From UMGS1124 sp964417835 (GTDB lineage: Bacteria; Bacillota_I; Bacilli_A; RF39; UBA660), in the NCBI GenBank assembly GCA_964417835.1, contig CAYQJD010000031.1, positions 1 through 11,340 of the forward strand: a DNA stretch of 11,340 nt, read 5' to 3'. Positions within the stretch are counted from its first letter, which is position 1. The number at the start of each line of letters is the position of its first letter. The position numbers and the translations under genes are program-made. The notes below the pieces were generated by a model. It worked only from the letters and a program-made list of their open reading frames with translations. It searched no databases and was not told the DNA's origin. Below, one piece after another: positions 1 to 7,868 of this stretch.

Positions 1-1
1 A

Positions 2-1111
2 ATGAATACTTATATGAATTCTATTTTAACTGGCTTAATAGTTTTTCCTTTTTTAGCATTCTTAATTACATTACCATTTATGATTTTTAATTATCATAAA
101 TATGGATCTATTTCTAAAGCTAGAATATTAATTATTTATTCATTTACTTTATATCTTTTATGTTCATATTTTTTAGTAATTTTACCTTTACCTAGTAGAG
201 CATATGTAGAAAGTTTAAAAATTCCTAGACATCAATTAAAATTATTTAGCTTTGTTAGTGAATTTATAAATAAATCAGGCTTTATTTTAAAAGATATTTC
301 AACCTACAAAAAAGCTTTTACAAGTTCTTCTTTTTATCAACCATTTTTTAATATAGTATTTTTTATGCCATTTGGTATGTATTTAAGATATTACTATAAA
401 TGCTCATTAAAGAAAACTATGATTTTATCATTCTTATTATCTTTATTCTTTGAATTAACTCAATTAACTGGATTATATGGTATATATCCTAGAAATTATA
501 GAATGTTTGATGTAGATGATTTATTATTTAATACATTAGGTGGTATATTAGGATATTTAATATTTAAAATATTTCTAAAGTTTTTACCATCACGTGAAAA
601 TATAGACAACCAATCATATATATTAGGACAAAAAGTAAGTGGCATTAGAAGATTAATAGCTCTTTTAATAGATAAGTTTTTTATTGTTATATTAACTATA
701 ATATTATTTTTATTTGATATATTTAAAAGCAATAATAACCAATTATTAGATATATATATAATTTTTATGATTGTAACTTATGTTATTTTATGTATATTTC
801 CTCTATTATTTAAAGGAAAAACTATAGGAAAATCTATTACTAATTTAAGTTTAAAAGATAATAATGTTAAATTATATCAAATATTTATTAGAGTGAACTT
901 AATGTATATTTATTTATATATTGTTCCATTATTTATTTATATATCTTTAATTGAAAATTTTGTTTTAGGATTGGGTTTTATAATTGTTTATAATATATTT
1001 ATATTTATTGATATTTATAAATTATTAATGGGGCGCTTATTATGGTATGAAAAACTTACTAAAACTAAAAATATAAGTACTGTTAATATTGATAAATACG
1101 AAAAAAATTAA
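2..1111 (+). CDS. VanZ-RDD fusion membrane protein
   Basis: A 369-residue polytopic membrane protein with two domains. Residues about 40-190 form a VanZ-like domain, with the family signature NIVFFMPFG (117-125), ELTQ (151-154) and the acidic DVDDLLFNTLGG (170-181), followed by a membrane helix. Residues about 212-351 form an RDD domain, with RRLIALLID near 216-224 and KGKTIGKSI at 271-279. VanZ relatives are linked to low-level teicoplanin resistance and to phosphate-polyprenyl/envelope processes. RDD domains are four-helix membrane modules of unsettled role, some linked to ion transport. The exact function is unknown. The ATG lies at the second base of the window, so a start further upstream cannot be excluded, although the N-terminus runs straight into a membrane helix and looks natural. 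A hairpin terminator follows 7 bases after the stop, so it is the last gene of its transcript. Confidence 0.8.
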   Translation: MNTYMNSILTGLIVFPFLAFLITLPFMIFNYHKYGSISKARILIIYSFTLYLLCSYFLVILPLPSRAYVESLKIPRHQLKLFSFVSEFINKSGFILKDISTYKKAFTSSSFYQPFFNIVFFMPFGMYLRYYYKCSLKKTMILSFLLSLFFELTQLTGLYGIYPRNYRMFDVDDLLFNTLGGILGYLIFKIFLKFLPSRENIDNQSYILGQKVSGIRRLIALLIDKFFIVILTIILFLFDIFKSNNNQLLDIYIIFMIVTYVILCIFPLLFKGKTIGKSITNLSLKDNNVKLYQIFIRVNLMYIYLYIVPLFIYISLIENFVLGLGFIIVYNIFIFIDIYKLLMGRLLWYEKLTKTKNISTVNIDKYEKN

Positions 1112-1118
1112 GATAAAG

Positions 1119-1145
1119 ATTAGTTTGAATAAACTAATGTTTTTT
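1119..1145 (+). terminator. Intrinsic terminator after the VanZ-RDD gene
   Basis: A perfect 8-bp stem (ATTAGTTT 1119-1126, AAACTAAT 1131-1138) closes a GAAT loop and is followed by G and a run of six T. It separates the VanZ-RDD gene from the der operon. Confidence 0.8.
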
Positions 1146-1150
1146 GTGAT

Positions 1151-1179
1151 TTGCAAAACGGCGTTTTTAATGTTAAAAT
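1151..1179 (+). promoter_or_regulatory. Promoter of the der operon (extended -10)
   Basis: A -35-like TTGCAA (1151-1156) is spaced 17 bases from a -10-like TAAAAT (1174-1179). A TGT directly upstream of the -10 makes an extended -10 element. Predicted transcription starts near 1186, about 20 bases before the der ATG, just downstream of the preceding terminator. Confidence 0.65.
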
Positions 1180-1205
1180 ATTTTAAATGAAAGCGGGGTA
1201 TAGCT

Positions 1206-2516
1206 ATGAGAAAAACGGTGTGTTTAATCGGTAGACCTAATACTGGAAAATCTACGCTTTTTAATAGATTAATAAATGAAAATAAATCTATTATAGCAGA
1301 TGTGCCCGGGGTTACAAGGGATAGAATTTATGGGATTGTAAATTATAAAAATAAAAGTTTTAATTTGATCGATACTGGCGGAATAGACTTAGAAGTTAAA
1401 GATTTTAATGAATCAATAAAAATTCAAGCTGAATTAGCAATGGATGAAAGTGATGTAATTTTATTTGTTGTTGATGGTAAAGAAGATTTAACTTTAAATG
1501 ATTTTAAAATAAGAGACTATCTTTTAAAAACTAATAAAAAGGTGATAGTTGTAATTAATAAAATAGATGATAAAAAACATGAAGAAAATATATATTCATA
1601 TTATGAATTAGGCTTAGAAAATTTAATAATGATTTCAGCATCTCATAAAAGAGGTATTGAAAATCTACTAGAAGAAATAACTTGTGATTTTAACGATTAT
1701 TGTAAAGAAGATAATGATACTACATTAAAGTTTTCGATTATTGGTAGACCAAATGTTGGGAAAAGTAGCTTAGTTAATGCTATTTTGAATGAGGAAAGAT
1801 GTTTAGTTAGTAATATTGCTGGTACAACAAGAGATGCGCTAGATACAAAATTTACATATGATAAAAAGGAATATACAATTATTGATACTGCTGGATTGAG
1901 AAAAAAAGGGAAAATTTATGAAGATTTAGAAAAATATAGTTTTATAAGAAGCATAAAATCTATTGAAAGAAGTGATGTATGTGTTTTAGTTATCAATGCA
2001 GAAGAAAGGATAATTGAACATGATAAACATATTGCTTCTTATGCCATTGAATCTGGAAAAGCTTTAGTAATAGCTGTAAATAAATGGGACGTTATAGATG
2101 ACAAAGATTTAAACATGAAAAAATGGATAAAAGATATAAAAAATAATTTTCAATTTGCTCCTTATGCTCCTATAGTATTTTTAAGTGCAAAAAAAAGATC
2201 TAGAATTCATACTTTGATGCCAGAAGTTATAAAAGCTTATGAAAGTGCAACTAAAGAATTAAAGACAAGTGCATTGAATGATGTTATTAGAGAAGCGGTG
2301 ATGCTTCATACTCCACCAAGTTATAAAGGTAGACGTCTTAAAATATATTTTGTGAACCAAAGTGGTGTAACTCCTCCTAAATTTACATTTAGTGTGAACG
2401 ATAAAAAACTAATACATTTTAGCTATGAAAGATATTTAGAAAATAAAATTAGAGAATCATTTGATCTTACAGGAACGCCTATTATTTTACAATTTAAAAA
2501 CAAAACTGAGGAATAA
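1206..2516 (+). CDS. der: Ribosome biogenesis GTPase Der (EngA)
   Basis: An essential double GTPase that helps assemble the 50S ribosomal subunit in the cytoplasm. Both G domains are complete. G domain 1 has GRPNTGKST (9-17), DTGG (56-59), NKID (118-121) and the SAS loop near 144. G domain 2 has GRPNVGKSS (180-188), DTAG (227-230), NKWD (292-295) and LSAKK near 326. The C-terminal KH-like domain (about 350-436) contains the PPKFTFSVN strand (390-398). The length of 436 aa fits the Bacillota form. The start has a GGGG-containing ribosome binding site 7 bases upstream. The stop overlaps the start of the next gene by one base (TAATG), so this is the first gene of a translationally coupled three-gene operon. 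Confidence 0.97.
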   Translation: MRKTVCLIGRPNTGKSTLFNRLINENKSIIADVPGVTRDRIYGIVNYKNKSFNLIDTGGIDLEVKDFNESIKIQAELAMDESDVILFVVDGKEDLTLNDFKIRDYLLKTNKKVIVVINKIDDKKHEENIYSYYELGLENLIMISASHKRGIENLLEEITCDFNDYCKEDNDTTLKFSIIGRPNVGKSSLVNAILNEERCLVSNIAGTTRDALDTKFTYDKKEYTIIDTAGLRKKGKIYEDLEKYSFIRSIKSIERSDVCVLVINAEERIIEHDKHIASYAIESGKALVIAVNKWDVIDDKDLNMKKWIKDIKNNFQFAPYAPIVFLSAKKRSRIHTLMPEVIKAYESATKELKTSALNDVIREAVMLHTPPSYKGRRLKIYFVNQSGVTPPKFTFSVNDKKLIHFSYERYLENKIRESFDLTGTPIILQFKNKTEE

Positions 2517-3139
2517 TGAAAATTTATCTAGATGATTATGAAATAGAAGTTATTATTGTTAGAAAGGAAATTAAGAATATCTATTTTAGAATAACAGACG
2601 ATTTAAAACTTTGTGTAAGTTGTAATAATAAATGTAGTACTATGTATATAAAAAATTTAATTTTATCTAACAAAAAAAGTATATTAAAAATGTACGAAAA
2701 AGTAAGAAGTAAAGATAATTTAGAAAGTGAAGTTTATTTTCTTGGAAATGCTATGAGTTATATAGCAAATAAAAATATTATAATTGAAAATGATACAGTT
2801 TATGGCCCTTCTATAGATGAAGTTAATCATTATTTAGAAAAAAACTCATTAGATATTTTTAAAAAAAGACTAGATAGTATAATTCCGTTATTTCAAGATC
2901 TTCCAAATTTTGAATTAAAAGTTAGAAAAATGAAAACAAGATGGGGAGTTTGTAATCAATCAAGCATGACTATAACATTAAATTCACTTCTTATTCATAA
3001 AGATGTAACATTAATTGATTATGTTATTATACATGAGTTATGTCACTTTAAATATATGGATCATTCTAAAAATTTTTGGAATGAAGTTAAGAAGTATTAT
3101 CCATATTATAAGTTGGCTAGAAAGAGGCTTAAACAATGA
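2516..3139 (+). CDS. YgjP/M48-type zinc metallopeptidase
   Basis: A 207-residue predicted cytoplasmic protein with no membrane segment. It carries the zincin motif HELCH (173-177) and a third likely ligand, His183 in MDHSKNFW. This arrangement is typical of the YgjP/WLM metallopeptidase family (DUF45). The family's conserved KMKTRWGVC block sits at 138-146. The two zinc-binding His and the catalytic Glu are all present, so it is probably active. Its substrate is unknown. The start ATG overlaps the der stop by one base and has GAGGA (2508-2512) close upstream. Its own stop overlaps the next ATG (ATGA). An N-terminal cysteine cluster (C33, C36, C40) is an extra feature. Confidence 0.88.
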   Translation: MKIYLDDYEIEVIIVRKEIKNIYFRITDDLKLCVSCNNKCSTMYIKNLILSNKKSILKMYEKVRSKDNLESEVYFLGNAMSYIANKNIIIENDTVYGPSIDEVNHYLEKNSLDIFKKRLDSIIPLFQDLPNFELKVRKMKTRWGVCNQSSMTITLNSLLIHKDVTLIDYVIIHELCHFKYMDHSKNFWNEVKKYYPYYKLARKRLKQ

Positions 3140-3858
3140 TAGAATCTGTGAATAATGAGAAAATTAAAAAGTATTCTAAGTTACTTGATAAAAAAAATAG
3201 AGAAAGTAGTAATTTGTATTTGGTTTCAACAGAACATTTAGTTTTAGAAGCAATAAAACGTAATTTGATCGTTGAAATATTTTTATTAAAGAATAAAAAA
3301 AATATTTTTGGTGAAGTAACATATGTAACAGAAGCTGTAATGAGAAAACTTACAAATTTAAAAACAATACCAAATGTAGTTGCAGTAGTTAGGAAGAATA
3401 CTTCTAAAGAGATTAAAGGTAATGTTATATTACTAGATGGTGTTCAAGATCCTGGAAATTTAGGAACTATAATTAGAAGTTCAGTAGCTTTTGGTATTGG
3501 AACAATAATTTTAGGCGATAATACAGTAGACTTATATAATGAAAAAGTTTTAAGAGCAGCAGAAGGAATGATATTTAATATTAATATAATTAAAGAAAGC
3601 TTATACGCTTCGATTTTGAATTTAAAAAAAGCGGGGTATACTATGTTAGGTACTAAAATTGATGGCGGTAAAAATATAAGAGATTTGAATTGTGAAAAAT
3701 ATGCTTTTATTGTAGGAAATGAAGGTAATGGAATAAATAATGATTTGCTTGATTTATGTGACGATTTTGTTTATATAAGTATGAAAAAGGAATGTGAAAG
3801 TTTAAACGTTGCTATTGCAAGTAGTATTATTATGTATGAATTATTTAATAAAAATTGA
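3136..3858 (+). CDS. SpoU/TrmH-family RNA 2'-O-methyltransferase
   Basis: A 240-residue SPOUT-class methyltransferase that should transfer a methyl group from S-adenosylmethionine to a ribose 2'-OH in rRNA or tRNA. The N-terminal 95 residues form a small RNA-binding domain of the RlmB/TrmH substrate-binding type. The three catalytic motifs follow: motif 1 with N108 and R114 in DPGNLGTIIRSS, motif 2 IVGNEGNGI (192-200), and motif 3 with ESLNVAIAS (221-229). Motif 3 reads ISMKKECESLNVA, where the family usually has IPM; this is a mild variation. The target nucleotide cannot be read from sequence, so no symbol is given (YsgA/RlmB-like). AAGAGG lies 8 bases before the ATG. It is the last gene of the der operon and a hairpin terminator follows. 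Confidence 0.9.
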   Translation: MIESVNNEKIKKYSKLLDKKNRESSNLYLVSTEHLVLEAIKRNLIVEIFLLKNKKNIFGEVTYVTEAVMRKLTNLKTIPNVVAVVRKNTSKEIKGNVILLDGVQDPGNLGTIIRSSVAFGIGTIILGDNTVDLYNEKVLRAAEGMIFNINIIKESLYASILNLKKAGYTMLGTKIDGGKNIRDLNCEKYAFIVGNEGNGINNDLLDLCDDFVYISMKKECESLNVAIASSIIMYELFNKN

Positions 3859-3887
3859 ATAAAGAAATTGTTAAATAAAAATAATTT

Positions 3888-3914
3888 GTTAGTATTTGCT
3901 AACTTTTTATTTTG
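3888..3914 (+). terminator. Intrinsic terminator of the der operon
   Basis: GTTAG (3888-3892) pairs with CTAAC (3899-3903) around a 6-base loop, followed by TTTTTATTTT. An upstream A-rich tract (AAATAAAAA from about 3873) can pair with the T tract, so it may act in both directions. Its T tract touches the -35 region of the tad promoter. Confidence 0.7.
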
Positions 3915-3938
3915 CAATAATAAGAAATATGCTATAAT
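3912..3938 (+). promoter_or_regulatory. Promoter of the tad operon (extended -10)
   Basis: A perfect -10 TATAAT (3933-3938) is preceded by TGC, an extended -10 element. The best -35 is TTGCAA (3912-3917) with a short 15-base spacer, which the extended -10 would compensate for. Transcription should start near 3945, giving a leader of about 17 bases. Confidence 0.7.
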
Positions 3939-3949
3939 TGAATTATTAT

Positions 3950-3956
3950 AGGGGTG
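3950..3956 (+). promoter_or_regulatory. Ribosome binding site that sets the tadE start
   Basis: AGGGGTG lies 5 bases before the ATG at 3962. An in-frame TTG at 3938 would give a longer protein, but it overlaps the -10 box and lies upstream of the predicted transcription start. ATG 3962 is therefore preferred. Confidence 0.75.
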
Positions 3957-3961
3957 CTATT

Positions 3962-4309
3962 ATGAATAGAAAAGGACAAGCATTAGTTGAATTTGTAATA
4001 ATTTTGCCTATTATTCTCTTTTTGTTATTTGCACTTATAGATTTTGGTATGATATCATTTGATAGAAATAGAATGGAAAATATTGTAAATGATGTAATAA
4101 AAATGTATAAGAATCAAGAATCGAAAGAGGAAATAAATAGTTATGTTAATAATAATATAAAAGATGTAAATATAAATATAGAAAACGTTGAAAATTATAC
4201 AAATATTACTTTAGAAAAAAAATACGATTTTATAACACCAGGTTTAAGCAAGATAATTGGTAGTGATTTTGAAATAAATATTGAAAGGATAGTTTATAAT
4301 GGAGAATGA
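3962..4309 (+). CDS. tadE: TadE-like pseudopilin
   Basis: A 115-residue single-pass protein opening with MNRKGQALVEF. This is the Flp/TadE-type processing signature: a Gly (G5), cleavage expected before Gln6, and Glu at +5 of the mature protein (E10), then a hydrophobic helix (about 11-31). TadE pseudopilins are known to be processed by a TadV-type prepilin peptidase and to be needed for pilus assembly at the membrane. The remaining 80 residues are hydrophilic and predicted outside the membrane. It is the first gene of the Tad operon, directly behind its promoter, and its last 11 bases overlap the second TadE-like gene. No separate Flp major pilin is seen, so this could itself be a structural subunit (inference). 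Confidence 0.85.
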   Translation: MNRKGQALVEFVIILPIILFLLFALIDFGMISFDRNRMENIVNDVIKMYKNQESKEEINSYVNNNIKDVNINIENVENYTNITLEKKYDFITPGLSKIIGSDFEINIERIVYNGE

Positions 4310-4763
4310 AAATAAAAAGAGTTCTGATAAATCTAAAGTTTTTTCACTATTATTAATACCTTTGTTTTTAGTTTTTGGTGCTATAGTTATCGATACAGGT
4401 ATAAGTATGTATCAATCTCACAAATTAAAGAGTGATACAGAATCTTTTATCAATGAAGTAGTTTCTCGGGATGATTTAGATTATACTGAATATGAAAATG
4501 AAATAAGAAGAATCTATGAAAGATATAATTATGAAACTGATATGTTAGTGGTATCTGCTAGTAGTAATAAGATTTATGTAGAAAATGAGCATAAATATTC
4601 TGGAATATTTACTTCACTTTTTTATAAAAGCAAAGAAGAAAATATTGAAGAGAAGAAAATTTTAGGAATACCTTTTCATATTAGTAAAAATAGTAAGGCT
4701 TTTGTTAAGGTTGAAGCTACAATTGATGATAAAGGTAATATAAATTTTGAATATGTAGAGTAG
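4299..4763 (+). CDS. Second TadE/TadF/TadG-like protein
   Basis: A 154-residue protein with one N-terminal membrane helix (about 14-33, ending ...AIVIDTGISMYQ) and an outward-facing C-terminal domain. The helix followed by IDTG and a short amphipathic stretch resembles the N-terminus of TadF/TadG-type Tad minor pseudopilins. There is no G/xxxxE prepilin cleavage signature like that in the gene before it. The start overlaps the tadE stop by 11 bases and has GAAAGGA 9 bases upstream. The position between tadE and tadZ supports a Tad minor pilin or anchoring role, but the C-terminal 110 residues match nothing I recognise. Family placement rests on helix pattern and context. Confidence 0.6.
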   Translation: MENENKKSSDKSKVFSLLLIPLFLVFGAIVIDTGISMYQSHKLKSDTESFINEVVSRDDLDYTEYENEIRRIYERYNYETDMLVVSASSNKIYVENEHKYSGIFTSLFYKSKEENIEEKKILGIPFHISKNSKAFVKVEATIDDKGNINFEYVE

Positions 4764-4771
4764 GTGAATTT

Positions 4772-5542
4772 ATGGCTTTGAAAAAAGGAAATATTTTATG
4801 CTGTTTTGGAGTTAAAGGTGGTATTGGTAAAAGTATAATTGCAATGAATTTAGCTGGTGTATGCCATAATCTTAAGAAAAAGGTATTAATATTGGATTTG
4901 GACTTATATGGTGGCTCTATTGCAATGGCATTAAATAAAGATGTTAAAAAAAATATTTTTAATTTTGTTGATGATTATAATAATCATAGATATTCTAATT
5001 TTAGTGACTATATAGTTAAATATACTAATTATATTGATTTTATTGCAGCACCTAAAGATCCAAGAAAAGCGAATAAAATAGAAAGTAAATATATTGAAAT
5101 TTTATTAGATAAATTAAAATTCAATTACGATCTTATTATCATTGATACAACACCAATATTAGATGAAATAAATTTAAGCCTTTTAGATAAAAGTGATTCT
5201 ATATTATTTATTGTTTCAAATGATTCTTTAGATTTGAAGAATATGAAAAGCTTAATAAGTATATTTAAAGATTTAGAAATTGATAAATATAAATTATTGT
5301 TAAATCAAAGTTTTAGAAATGATAAAGAATATTTTAGTTTATATGATATAAAAAATATAGTTAAAAATAATATAGATTATATTCTTAGTGATAAGTTTTA
5401 TATTAAAGATATAGATAATTATATTATGGATGGGCAAATAGTAACACTTAATAAAAAATTTATAAATAATAAAGATTATAAAGTTATGGAAACTTTACTT
5501 AAAGATAGTTTAGGTGATAATAATGAAGAAAAGTTTAATTGA
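4772..5542 (+). CDS. tadZ: TadZ/CpaE-like MinD-family ATPase
   Basis: A 256-residue P-loop ATPase of the MinD/ParA superfamily that in Tad systems places the pilus machine at the correct cell site. It shows the deviant Walker A KGGIGKS (15-21, with the signature Lys15), the DLDLYGG box (42-48) and a Walker B LIIIDTTP block near 120-127. TadZ/CpaE proteins often have an N-terminal receiver-like domain. Here the ATPase begins at about residue 8, so that domain is absent. AGGTG lies 5 bases upstream of the ATG. The gene ends 20 bases inside the tadA gene. Position next to tadA, not chromosome-partitioning genes, supports TadZ over ParA. Confidence 0.82.
   Translation: MALKKGNILCCFGVKGGIGKSIIAMNLAGVCHNLKKKVLILDLDLYGGSIAMALNKDVKKNIFNFVDDYNNHRYSNFSDYIVKYTNYIDFIAAPKDPRKANKIESKYIEILLDKLKFNYDLIIIDTTPILDEINLSLLDKSDSILFIVSNDSLDLKNMKSLISIFKDLEIDKYKLLLNQSFRNDKEYFSLYDIKNIVKNNIDYILSDKFYIKDIDNYIMDGQIVTLNKKFINNKDYKVMETLLKDSLGDNNEEKFN
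5512..5516 (+). promoter_or_regulatory. Ribosome binding site that sets the tadA start
   Basis: AGGTG lies 6 bases before ATG 5523. The in-frame GTG at 5514 is part of this Shine-Dalgarno sequence, so the longer reading from 5514 is unlikely and translation should begin at 5523. Confidence 0.7.
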
Positions 5543-6848
5543 AGCTTTTGATATTGAAGTAAGAAATAATAAAACAAATGATTTAAATGATTATGATATT
5601 TTTCCTGATAAAGATTTATTAGATAAATTAAGAAGTAAAATAATAGAAAACATTATTGATAAAAATGTCCCAAATGACAAAAATTTAAAAGAATTTATAG
5701 ATGATATTATTGATAAAAGTGTTGAAAATTATGATTTATCTAATTTGCAAAGAAGTCATATTTTTAATTTAATTGAGGATGAAATTAAAGGGAATGGGCC
5801 ACTAGAAGAATTATTGAAAGATAAAAATATAACTGAAATAATGGTAAATGGACCTAAAGATATTTTTGTTGAGATAGATGGGCGAATTATAAAAGATGAT
5901 AGTATTTCTTTTATAAATGAAGAACATATAATTAGGACTATCCAAAGATTAATTCAGCCACTAGGAAGAACTATTGATAGTAGCAATCCTATGGTAGATT
6001 CTAGATTGAGTGATGGTTCTAGAATTAATGCAGTTATACCTCCATTAAGTGTAAAGGGCCCTATTATGACAATAAGAAAATTTAAAGATGATATGACGTC
6101 AATAGAGGAATTTTTAAGAATAGGTACATTAACTCCATATATGGCAAGATTTTTGGAAGCTAGTGTTCAAGGCAAATTAAATATTATAATTTGTGGTGGA
6201 ACAGGTAGTGGTAAAACAACACTATTAAATATTTTGAGTGGTTTTATTGATAATATGGAAAGAATTATTACTATAGAAGATGCCGCAGAATTAAGATTAC
6301 ATCAAAGCCACGTAATTTCCTTAGAAACTAGAGTAGTAAATTATGACACTGGTAGTGAAGTAACTATAAGAGATTTAGTAATAAATGCGCTTAGGATGAG
6401 ACCAGATAGGATTATCGTTGGAGAATGTAGAGGAAAAGAAGCATTTGATATGCTACAAGCCATGAATACTGGGCACGATGGATCACTAACAACCTTACAT
6501 GCAAATGGAGCAATAGATGCTCTAAATAGACTAGAAACTATGGTACTCATGAGTGGACTTGAAATCCCTATAAAAGCTGTACGTGAATATATTAACAATG
6601 CTATAGATTTAGTTGTAAATATAGAAAGAATGGGAGATGGAAAAAGAAAAATTACTAGTATTAGTGAGGTAGTTGGCTTGTTAGATGGAGAAATAGTACT
6701 AGAACCTATTTTTGAATTTAAACAACATGGTCTTACAGAAGCTGGTAATGTTGATGGCGAATTTACTTTTGTAAAGCGCAAGCCAAAAGTATATGATAAA
6801 ATCGTTTCCCATGGAATAAATACTATTGATGATATGTTCGATTTTTAA
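5523..6848 (+). CDS. tadA: TadA/CpaF secretion ATPase
   Basis: A 441-residue cytoplasmic hexameric ATPase of the CpaF/TadA branch of type II/IV secretion ATPases. It powers assembly (and possibly retraction) of Tad pili. Visible motifs are Walker A GGTGSGKTT (225-233), the Asp box ITIEDAAELRL (249-259), Walker B RPDRIIVGECRG (293-304) and the His box HDGSLTTLHAN (318-328). The N-terminal part (1-215) includes the family's GNGPLEELL (90-98) and EIMVNGP (105-111) strands. All catalytic elements are intact and the length is normal. It overlaps tadZ by 20 bases, consistent with coupled translation, and is followed 15 bases later by tadB. Confidence 0.95.
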   Translation: MKKSLIEAFDIEVRNNKTNDLNDYDIFPDKDLLDKLRSKIIENIIDKNVPNDKNLKEFIDDIIDKSVENYDLSNLQRSHIFNLIEDEIKGNGPLEELLKDKNITEIMVNGPKDIFVEIDGRIIKDDSISFINEEHIIRTIQRLIQPLGRTIDSSNPMVDSRLSDGSRINAVIPPLSVKGPIMTIRKFKDDMTSIEEFLRIGTLTPYMARFLEASVQGKLNIIICGGTGSGKTTLLNILSGFIDNMERIITIEDAAELRLHQSHVISLETRVVNYDTGSEVTIRDLVINALRMRPDRIIVGECRGKEAFDMLQAMNTGHDGSLTTLHANGAIDALNRLETMVLMSGLEIPIKAVREYINNAIDLVVNIERMGDGKRKITSISEVVGLLDGEIVLEPIFEFKQHGLTEAGNVDGEFTFVKRKPKVYDKIVSHGINTIDDMFDF

Positions 6849-6863
6849 TGAAGGGAGAAAAAA

Positions 6864-7868
6864 ATGAATGATATTATTTTTATTATATTAGTAATAATAA
6901 TGTTAATAATTTTCTTTATTCTAATGAAGTATCTTTTTCAAGAATACCATAAATCATATATAGAAAAAAGATTTACTAATTATTCATTAAATAGTTTTAA
7001 AGATAAAGAGACTCCTTTTTTTGAAATTATTTATAGGTTGGTAAAAAAAACATTAAAAAAAATAACAGTTTTTTTGAAAAAAAATACATTTTTAAAAAAA
7101 TATAGCTTACGTTATGAAAAATATATTAGTTTTGATAATATAGAGAGTATTGAACCACTAGATTTTGTAAGCACGAAAATCTTAATTGGTCTTTTTGTAG
7201 GAATATTATATTCTGTTTGTACTATTATTCAAAATAATTTTAATGGTATGACTTTATTGTTATTTATTATTATAGGTTTTATAGTACCAGATCTTTATTT
7301 CTACTTGTCTTATAAAAATAGAAAAAAGCTTATTGAAAAAAACCTTTTAAGTGCCATCATAATGATGAATAATTCATTTAAAAGCGGAATGAATATAGTT
7401 CAAGCAGTTGATATAGTAAAAAATGAATTGGTAGGCCCTATAAGTGATGAATTTAAGAAGATAAGTTTGGATATTTCCTATGGATTGAGTTTAGAAGTTG
7501 CTTTTCAAAGGTTTTATAAAAGAGTAGGAATAGAAGAAGCAAAATATATTACATCTAGTTTGTCTTTAATAAATAAAACTGGTGGAAACATTGTCAAAGT
7601 TTTTGATGCCATAGAAAAGACTTTTTATGATGAGAAAAAATTAAAAGATGAAATGAATTCACTTACAAGTAGCAGTGTTTTTATGTTTAGACTTTTAGTA
7701 TTCATGCCAATTGTATTAATAATAGTTATTTTTAGTTTAAATAATTCATTTTTTTCTCCACTTATAACAACTAAAGAAGGAAGAATGATAATTTTATTAA
7801 TTTTATTATTATATATAATATATATTTTTGTAGTAAAAAAAATTATGAAGGTGAATATTAATGAATAA
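6864..7868 (+). CDS. tadB: TadB inner-membrane platform protein
   Basis: A 334-residue polytopic membrane protein of the type II secretion F (T2SSF) family. It has an N-terminal helix (about 3-22), a basic cytoplasmic stretch, two helices (about 104-121 and 129-148), a cytoplasmic T2SSF helical bundle (about 155-270), and two C-terminal helices (about 273-292 and 307-325). TadB and TadC form the membrane platform against which the TadA ATPase works. The T2SSF core shows the typical SFKSGMNIVQAV (171-182) and SYGLSLEVAF (205-214) patterns. AAGGGAG lies 6 bases before the ATG, one of the strongest ribosome binding sites in the operon. The stop overlaps the tadC start by 8 bases. Confidence 0.88.
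   Translation: MNDIIFIILVIIMLIIFFILMKYLFQEYHKSYIEKRFTNYSLNSFKDKETPFFEIIYRLVKKTLKKITVFLKKNTFLKKYSLRYEKYISFDNIESIEPLDFVSTKILIGLFVGILYSVCTIIQNNFNGMTLLLFIIIGFIVPDLYFYLSYKNRKKLIEKNLLSAIIMMNNSFKSGMNIVQAVDIVKNELVGPISDEFKKISLDISYGLSLEVAFQRFYKRVGIEEAKYITSSLSLINKTGGNIVKVFDAIEKTFYDEKKLKDEMNSLTSSSVFMFRLLVFMPIVLIIVIFSLNNSFFSPLITTKEGRMIILLILLLYIIYIFVVKKIMKVNINE

Noticed and set aside
3938..3961. TTG start giving tadE eight extra residues
   Set aside because: The TTG overlaps the -10 hexamer and precedes the predicted transcription start; ATG 3962 has a good ribosome binding site and places the prepilin motif correctly.
6341..6781. A 146-codon minus-strand open frame inside tadA
   Set aside because: It is a mirror of the conserved ATPase motifs on the + strand, with no ribosome binding site or recognisable domain.
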